14,969 nt of DNA, taken from NCBI GenBank assembly GCA_000697335.1, contig JNEM01010213.1:1-14969 (forward strand). The letters are read 5' to 3'. The number at the start of each line of letters is the position of its first letter. The stretch's first letter is position 1. Source of the stretch: Conidiobolus incongruus B7586. Its lineage: Eukaryota; Entomophthoromycota; Entomophthoromycetes; Entomophthorales; Conidiobolaceae. Below the pieces are notes generated by a model that saw only the letters and a list, made by a program, of their open reading frames with translations, had not been told where the DNA came from and made no database searches. Both the position numbers and the translations under genes were made by a program. Below, piece after piece: positions 8,886 to 14,969 of the stretch.

Positions 8886-9611
8886 CTTTTAAAATGATTA
8901 AATTAAATTTAACAAAAAAAGGTTAAATAATATAATTTAATGAGCATTAATTGATACTAATATTTTAAATAATAAAGTTATAAAAAATAATATAATATCT
9001 TAACAGTTATAAAATAATATTGATAATTCATAATTGATTCTTAAAGTAAATTGTTGGTTTAAGACAAATTATTCAAGGCAAGTTTCGGCTCTTCCCATAT
9101 AAGGGAAATTGAGTAGTTAGAGCAAAATTTTGGGTGGGAATAGATCAACAATTTGATTATATGAAAATTTCATGCTTTATTTAAAAATTGGAACTTATAG
9201 AATTATATGCATAAATATAAATTTGTGCAAAAATTATATTACATAGAATATCAAATTATGCTAATATTTTGTACCTTTTGATAGATATATTGTTTATAAT
9301 GATCAATATTAATTTCAATGACAGAATAAAGATCAAATAAAGCGACATGGATAATTATAAATTTTGTCATATATAGTTAAAAATATTCAAAAAATTAGTA
9401 AAAATTATAATACAAGGTAAAGTGAAATGAGAATAGGCTAAAAAATAGGAATTGTAAGATTAAATAATGTAAAGATATAAATTTAATATTTGTAAATATT
9501 ACAAGAGAAATGAATACATTCGTTGAAACCTCTTCAAACAGCCAATATCACATTGCAAATTGATATCAGCAACAATATGGATGGTTTAATTTTTTTCATA
9601 CACATAAAGAT

Positions 9612-9651
9612 CATGAATTACAGGATTAATGGTGACCATTAATAATTCATG
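9612..9651. repeat. Imperfect palindrome / hairpin in the RING gene 3' region
   Basis: The left arm CATGAATTA plus TTAATGGT (interrupted by CAGGA) pairs with ACCATTAATAATTCATG, giving 17 base pairs with one 5-nt bulge and almost no loop. It lies 23 nt beyond the RING stop codon, on the downstream side. It could form an RNA hairpin in the 3' UTR, a cruciform in DNA, or a protein-binding palindrome (the centre is ATTAATGGTGACCATTAAT). Confidence 0.7.
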
Positions 9652-9673
9652 CTTATATTGGGGTATGCAAGCT

Positions 9674-11464
9674 TTAATTAGCAGTTGCTGTATTACCAGG
9701 ATTATCGAGGGATGGGTCTGAAGAAGGAGGTTTAGCAGGCGTGTTAGGTACTGCTTTGGAGCGACAAACTGGACATTTGTTACAGCCCCTAGTAAGCCAT
9801 CTGTCTATACAGTCTTTATGGAATCCATGAGAGCAGTCAAGGAGACGAACGGACTCTTTGTCAATGAAATCTTCTAGACAAACTTGACAGCGGTCATTAT
9901 GAATCATATTATGGTTGGGAATTCCAGGGATGGAGGCATCAAAATGATAAATTGGTAAATGTTTGTCAATGTTGGATTGGGTGGTAGTTGGAGGTACTAC
10001 AGGTCCCAGTATATTTGTAAGGGCTAATAAATCTTCGTAAGATGGATTGTCGGAATATAGGCTGGAAAATAGGGGATGATCGGGTGGATAAGTGCTGCCA
10101 ATCACATAAATAATCCAGCTACGGCGCTGAGAATCGGTGAATGGTGTTTCTGATTCACTTTGAGTTTCAGCTGGGTTGGTATTAGCATTGGATTCGAAAG
10201 GATTGGCTCTATTTGAATTAGCGGCTTCATGCTCTCTGAGAATTCGTTCTTGGAGAGAAGATAATGGGAATCTAGGGGCAGATGAATTTGTGCCTTGAGT
10301 AGGCCCAGATGTTTCAGAATTAGGCTGAGCAGAATTATTATTGCTATTGTTATTGTTATTGTTGTTATCAGTTAAGCTACGAATAACAATCATTAGAACA
10401 GGAACTGCTGCATTTTGATCTGTGTTGGATTCAGTTTCATTTGTTGTTTGATTAGTTGATTCTGTATTCGCTTCAGATTGAGAATTTTCATTCCTCTCTA
10501 AACGGAAGACACGTACAATGGAAGCACTTGAAGGATCGTCGTTACCTGAAGCCTGCGTAATTAAAGACAGACGAGGTACAGGCTCGGAAACATTATTGGT
10601 ATTCTGAGTCAAATTTTGTAAAAATGACTCCATAAATGCAGCAGGAGTAGCAGCACCCTCACTTCTAGTGGAATTGTGAATATTTTGTTGATTTTCAGAA
10701 GCAGTTAACGAAATAGCTCGGATAGCAGCAGCCAAAAGTCGATTCAAATCTTGATGTCTTGTTTGGAAATTTTGAGCAGGTCCTTCTGTTGAACCATTTG
10801 TAGGATTGGAATCAGCATTTGGATGAGAACCTTGACTATTTGGACTAGAAAATGGAGGAGCGAAAAATGGCAAAGGAACAGAGTTTAATAAACTTGGTAA
10901 AGGAATACCATGTGGTAGGTGGCGAGGTGATGAAAAGAGGGAAGGTGGTAAACCATTTCCATCGTTGGAGAAAAATGGATGGTCGGGAATATTGATACCA
11001 GATTCTCTATTAGAATTATTATTTGCATTATCTTGTGCATTAATAAAACCAAGGGACGGTAAAAAATCTGCCATATCAGGTAGAGATGGAATAGCTGAGG
11101 GCTCATTTAAAGGATTATCATTTGAAGAAACGCTATGTCTTCTTCTAGATGAATTTCGATTATTATGAGCTCTTTGTAATTGAACAAGGACATTTTGTGA
11201 TTGGTTGGCTTCCCTTAAGCTATTTAATAAACGAGTGACTCTTTCGGAATGAAGAGAGGGGTTAGAACGGCTGGAAGAAGCTGAGTATGGAGAAGCTTGA
11301 CTTGCGTAATCTGTTGAGCGAGTTGGATTTGGGCGGCGAGTAGTAGTGATGCGGATTCTAGTTCCTGAATTATTTTGATTGGTGCCATTAGAGTTGTCAT
11401 TGTTATCCATATTTCCTTGAGATGGATTGATACGTTCGCTAAGATCAGAAAATCGATTACCCAT
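9674..11464 (-). CDS. Fungal RING-H2 E3 ubiquitin ligase with long disordered N-terminus
   Basis: A single coding exon of 596 residues ending in TAA. The RING-H2 finger near the C-terminus is complete: C526, C529, C544, H546, H549, C552, C564 and C567. Such fingers bind an E2 enzyme and direct ubiquitin transfer. Just upstream, residues 449-493 (SWIIYVIGSTYPPDHPLF, then SDNPSYEDLLALTNILGP) form a second conserved block that I associate with a fungal RING-H2 family of unknown function. The first 440 residues are Ser/Asn/Pro/Gln-rich and predicted disordered, with an Asn run around 366-378 (TDNNNNNNNSNNNS). The N-terminus MGNRFS fits an N-myristoylation site (G2, S6), which would place the protein at a membrane; this is inference. 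No transmembrane segment is seen. A 5'UTR intron ends three bases before the ATG. San1-like quality-control ligases share this layout but not the 449-493 block. Confidence 0.9.
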   Translation of the reverse strand: MGNRFSDLSERINPSQGNMDNNDNSNGTNQNNSGTRIRITTTRRPNPTRSTDYASQASPYSASSSRSNPSLHSERVTRLLNSLREANQSQNVLVQLQRAHNNRNSSRRRHSVSSNDNPLNEPSAIPSLPDMADFLPSLGFINAQDNANNNSNRESGINIPDHPFFSNDGNGLPPSLFSSPRHLPHGIPLPSLLNSVPLPFFAPPFSSPNSQGSHPNADSNPTNGSTEGPAQNFQTRHQDLNRLLAAAIRAISLTASENQQNIHNSTRSEGAATPAAFMESFLQNLTQNTNNVSEPVPRLSLITQASGNDDPSSASIVRVFRLERNENSQSEANTESTNQTTNETESNTDQNAAVPVLMIVIRSLTDNNNNNNNSNNNSAQPNSETSGPTQGTNSSAPRFPLSSLQERILREHEAANSNRANPFESNANTNPAETQSESETPFTDSQRRSWIIYVIGSTYPPDHPLFSSLYSDNPSYEDLLALTNILGPVVPPTTTQSNIDKHLPIYHFDASIPGIPNHNMIHNDRCQVCLEDFIDKESVRLLDCSHGFHKDCIDRWLTRGCNKCPVCRSKAVPNTPAKPPSSDPSLDNPGNTATAN

Positions 11465-11467
11465 TAC

Positions 11468-11566
11468 CTGAAATTTATTAGACTGATATAATTACAACAA
11501 GTAAGAGATAAATAATTGAGAAAAATTTCAAGTTTAGCTTGACTTATTAAGTGTTATAAATCGTAC
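11468..11566 (-). other. 5'UTR intron of the RING-H2 gene
   Basis: On the minus strand AAG is followed by GTACGA at 11566, and a CTAATAAATTTCAG branch/acceptor ends at 11468, giving a 99-nt intron. Only GTA separates the acceptor from the ATG at 11464. The match to the splice signals of the coding introns is good, but there is no coding frame to confirm it. Confidence 0.65.
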
Positions 11567-11801
11567 CTTAGTTTAATAAAAAGAAGAGGTTTGAGTATTA
11601 AATAATATAAAATACAAAAGATATTTTATTATTTTTAAGAGACGGAAAGGACTTGTATTTCAGGTGTAATGATAATCTAAGAAATTAGATGAAAGAAAAA
11701 GATTATTATTTTTTGCTAACAAAAAGATAAAGTGAATTGGACATGGAATGAATCCATAAAATTTTTATGGCAAATTAGAAATGTGAAAATAAGGTTCTAT
11801 A
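11567..11801. promoter_or_regulatory. Upstream region of the RING-H2 gene
   Basis: AT-rich sequence that holds the first, non-coding exon and the promoter of the minus-strand RING gene. If the LysM-like segment to its right was once a gene, this was a divergent promoter. I recognise no individual element. Confidence 0.35.
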
Positions 11802-12081
11802 ATGACAAATAGTTTTAGCAATTTATACTCTTATTTGCTCCTCAAAGTTACTAATACTCAGCATGATTCTCTATTGGGTATTGCATTCAGAGTGAGCAAT
11901 TGCCTATTTAAAATGCTCAACCATTAGTTCATGTTTATTTCCGCTGAATCGGCATTCCCTTAGTCATATTTGGCCCACAATCATTATCTTGAAACTCATT
12001 TCAACATTTCAGTTGAAAGTAGAAATTGAGTGGATGAAATCAATCTATTGTCCAATATTGTCAGAGCCGGTAAATCTTTGA
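11802..12081 (+). pseudogene. LysM-like coding remnant or short unrecognised gene
   Basis: From ATG 11802 a 41-codon frame (to TAG at 11925-11927) reads MTNSFSNLYSYLLLKV, then HDSLLGIAFRV and KMLNH. The block V-x-D-S-L-x-G-I-A-x-R matches the first half of a LysM carbohydrate-binding domain, and in the same frame SAESAF follows the stop. A second frame is open for about 50 codons to a TGA at 12079-12081 (HIWPTIIILKLIS, VEIEWMKSIYCPILSEPV). The patch is clearly less AT-rich than its flanks, as in old coding DNA. No splice pair rejoins the frames convincingly. The minus strand also has a short open stretch (GIRLCLKDLPALTILDNRL) behind an acceptor-like TTTTATAG, so even the strand is uncertain. 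Confidence 0.3.
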
Positions 12082-13900
12082 GACAAAGCCGAATACCTAT
12101 AAAAAATATATTTATGTAATTATAAATAATTTGTAATGATATTTTTAGTGATTTAATGCAAGCTTTTAATTGGATAATGAATTAATTAACATATTATATA
12201 CTTTTCAATATATTTAAAATATTATATTAAATAAAATTTGGAAATTGAATAATATGATATAATAAACATATCAAGATCATTTTTTTCAAATATTATTTTT
12301 TAATTTATCATTTTAATGAATATTTTTTTCATCTTTTTTATTTTTTATATAATGGAGCGGAAAAAAAATTGAATTAGTAAATATCCTAAATTTTTACTAT
12401 AATTAGAAATTGTCATTTTTCTATTCATTAGTTTAATAATCTGATATAAGTGTAGAATAAAATTGATTATTAATAAAAAGATTTAAATAATGGTATTATG
12501 ATAGATATATAATTGTCAAATATATTTTATTTTTATTCAATTTTACATCAAGATGAGAATTTCAACTTGATACTAACTCAATAATGGAATTATTCCTAAT
12601 AAGGCTTAAGGTATAAACATGAATAATAAATATCTTTAACCTGGTACTCGTTTTTGAAATAAGAAATCATTGAGACTTTTGTTTGTTATCTCTCTTTTTA
12701 AATTTTATTAAAAAATAATATTTTTAATGTTTTGCCACTTGAATTTTGCATTAATATTAGGAAAAAATATATAGTACTGGAATATGAGTTAAAGCAAATG
12801 CAGGATATAATATGGTATAAAAATTTAACTATAAGCACTATAACATAAATTATTATAAATTTGACTATATTCATTTTATTTGATTGTTTATTCCTGTTCT
12901 TATATTAGGTAATTTGAAAAAAATTAGATATTATCTAAATACTTAAGTGGAGTTTATATTATTAATATAATTCCTTCAAGGATTGCACTAAGTTGAATAT
13001 AAATAAATGATCACAGTTTAAGGATTCTGAGAATTGCACCGCTTTTACTAATTGTGGTATATCGAAAACGATAATAGTATGAAATAGCGAATATAAATTA
13101 ACCATTTTTCAAATTTGCGGGATATTTATTATCCTCATTTACAAAATGATTTTTAGCAAAAATTAATTGTACATTTTGAAATAATTATAAGCTAGATTTT
13201 ATCAAATATTTTTATCAAAAATATTAGGTTAATAAAGTCTAGTAATATTATAATGATATTTCATATGAATCTCGTTGTTATTACTATTTTGATTGGGTAA
13301 TTGATAAATCGAATCGAAATTAGATATGTATTACGTATTTTCATTCATAATTATAACTATTACCAAATATATATTTATTGATATGTTTTTAGAATTATTT
13401 TATAAGTAAATATATAGTGTGACCGTAAAATTTTGTCTATTATAAAAATATGTGCAATTTTTGAAAATGATTTTAATAAAAACAGAAATCATTTTTTACC
13501 TTAGACAATTAATGTTATAAAATACAAAAACTTACTTTGTATAAATTATAAAATATAATATTTGTAAATTGTTTAAGCACTCCATATATCTAATCATAAC
13601 ATACATAGAAACATTTAAATTTTGAGATATTTTTTGAATCAATTAATCAACTTTTTCAAAATGAATATTTTTGAATTCTATTTCCAAATATTTTGAAACA
13701 AAGACAATATTTGTATTGTTGTATAACATTCATTAACAACGATTGAGATCTCATTACACTAATTGTAATTAATTTATAGTTGATTTAAAACATTAAATTT
13801 AAAATATTGATTTGATATTTAGTAAATTACACCTTAAACATGAACTTTAAAAAATTATTCAAAGTTTATGAATCCACATAATTATATGATATGAGTTAAT

Positions 13901-13921
13901 GTTTAATGTTTAATGTTTAAT
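13901..13921. repeat. Three tandem GTTTAAT units
   Basis: Three exact 7-nt units in a row, preceded by a shortened copy (GTTAAT). Confidence 0.85.
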
Positions 13922-14189
13922 TAAAAAATTAAATCTGATAAAAATTAAGAGTACTTTTAATTGAATCATATTTAGTAAATATCAAATACTTAAAATATTA
14001 TAGATTGTAATATTATTATAGTTAAATAAATTCAATATATTTGATAGAAAACTTAAAATATTAAATCAATAAACTAATTTATAATTAATATTATAATCAA
14101 GTTATATTTCTAAAATATTTATAAAAATTAATTATAATTCAATTATTGATTATATATTACAATATTAAAAATTATAATATCACTTTCAT

Positions 14190-14209
14190 ATTATTATTAT
14201 TATTATTAT
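14190..14209. repeat. (ATT)n microsatellite
   Basis: Six full ATT units and a partial one in AT-rich intergenic DNA. Confidence 0.85.
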
Positions 14210-14536
14210 ATATTTATAGAAATAGAATATATTTCAATTAATTTACTCAAAGCAACTAATTAAATATAAGTTAATAATTTTATATTAAATATCCAAAATA
14301 TTTGGAAATAACTGATAGGTTATAATAAGAAGTAAATTTTTGATTCACTTTTAAAAAATATATTATTGTTATTATATAATCAATTCAATCAAGAATATTA
14401 CAAAATATCATAGCTATTGGAAAGATATTATATTACTTATTTTAACTTTTTTATTATAGTTATTTTTGTTAAGATTTTAACTTGCTCTATTGGGAGGAAT
14501 CCTGTAAAAAAATAAAAAGTATCAGGTAAAAAAGCT

Positions 14537-14675
14537 AAAAAAAGGTAAAAAATAATGAAAAAGTAAAGTTAATAGAAGTAGAGAACCCAGTTTATTTAGA
14601 AAAGTCAGATAGTTTAAATATTTCAAACTCATCAAACAATGGCTTATATAATGGATTAACTAGAATATCATAAGT
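14537..14675 (+). other. Short coding-like segment near the right edge
   Basis: A frame of about 44 codons (KVKNNEKVKLIEVENPVYLE, then SNSSNNGLYNGLTRIS) ends in TAA at about 14675. It has no ATG and is preceded by a lysine-rich, A-rich stretch with three GGTAAAAAA-like copies. The composition would suit the cytoplasmic tail of a membrane protein, but the upstream hydrophobic-looking stretch (around 14440-14500) is not open in one frame. Sequence from here to 14969 is AT-rich with nothing else visible. Confidence 0.25.
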
Positions 14676-14969
14676 TCTTAAAACAAGGAGTTAAAATACT
14701 CCCTCATTTCCATATCAAGCTGATTTTATATTTAATTTTTAATCTAATATATATTTAATTTTAAAATTAAATATTAAAATTAATCTAATTAATATGATTT
14801 TTGCAAATTTTGTTATAAAAGGAAAAATTTTGTTATTATAGTTAGATCAATATCTATATATAAGCTTTAATAATTATATATTGATAATTTCAATATAGTA
14901 TGTTAATATTTTAATTAATTTATTAATATCTCAAAATTTATTTATGATATTTATTTATTTATTATATTG

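Larger units (their letters stand above)
7743..9673. other. AT-rich intergenic desert with tracts and simple repeats
   Basis: About 1.9 kb between tRNA-Asp and the 3' end of the RING gene. It begins with a plus-strand pyrimidine tract (about 7786-7918), holds an (AT)10 repeat at 8866-8885, and is otherwise AT-rich noise. At 9060-9183 a slightly less AT-rich patch has short open frames on both strands (for example GKFRLFPYKGN on plus, LIWEEPKLALNNLS on minus); neither has a start or a recognisable match. The last part, from about 9600, is probably the 3' UTR of the RING gene and includes a strong hairpin. I see no gene. Confidence 0.55.
12082..14536. other. AT-rich desert, no gene seen
   Basis: About 2.4 kb of extremely AT-rich sequence with stops in all frames. 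Apart from the two short repeats listed separately I see no coding signal, RNA gene or mobile element. Confidence 0.6.

Noticed and set aside
3337-9183. UGA read as tryptophan (altered code or mitochondrial insert)
   Set aside because: Several scraps contain in-frame TGA, but the five intact genes use TGG for Trp and contain no internal TGA, and PTRHD1 is not a mitochondrial gene.
10885-11168. Open frames on both strands within the RING gene
   Set aside because: They are shadows of the low-complexity Ser/Asn/Pro-rich coding frame.
12082-14969. Centromere, replication origin or mobile element in the right-hand desert
   Set aside because: AT-richness and short simple repeats alone are not enough, and no larger repeat or coding relic of an element is visible.

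Overview
The window looks like nuclear DNA of an early-diverging, very AT-rich fungus; Zoopagomycota/Entomophthoromycotina are my guess, not something the sequence proves. The genes are small and close together. They carry short introns of about 50-120 nt with GTAAGT/GTATGT-like donors, TAG/CAG acceptors and often a CTAAT branch-like site. The protein families (a fungal HEXXH secreted protein, a fungal RING-H2 family, an Rpp21/Rpr2 RNase P subunit) fit a fungus. A MYSM1-type SWIRM-JAMM protein argues against the common yeasts.

Layout. 1-1474 (+): 3' part of a probable secreted, GPI-anchored HEXXH protein, with its zinc motif on a 27-nt microexon. 1619-3336 (-): MYSM1-like histone H2A deubiquitinase candidate, convergent with the first gene. 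3337-4045: divergent intergenic region holding broken coding-like segments. 4046-4872 (+): alkaline-ceramidase-like membrane protein in three exons. 4873-5590: mostly AT-rich, with one short coding-like segment. About 5592-6185 (+): a PTRHD1-like peptidyl-tRNA-hydrolase-fold gene, readable exon by exon but damaged. 6186-7055: another coding-like scrap and an island flanked by 13-bp direct repeats. 7056-7562 (+): Rpp21/Rpr2 RNase P protein in three exons. 7671-7742 (-): tRNA-Asp(GTC). 7743-9673: AT-rich desert. 9674-11464 (-): RING-H2 E3 ligase with a 5'UTR intron ending three bases before its ATG. 11802-12081 (+): LysM-like coding scrap. 12090-14969: AT-rich desert with simple repeats and one short open segment near the right edge.

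Nothing suggests one pathway or operon; this is a run of independent eukaryotic housekeeping and regulatory genes. Two (Rpp21, tRNA-Asp) belong to tRNA biology, and the PTRHD1-like gene carries a peptidyl-tRNA hydrolase fold, but their closeness may be chance. The feature most worth a second look is the contrast between five clean multi-exon genes and several decayed coding fragments between them. In the one fragment I can identify (PTRHD1) the lesions fit G-to-A/C-to-T changes. I found no CRISPR array, no retroelement or DNA transposon with recognisable coding parts, and no convincing new system.
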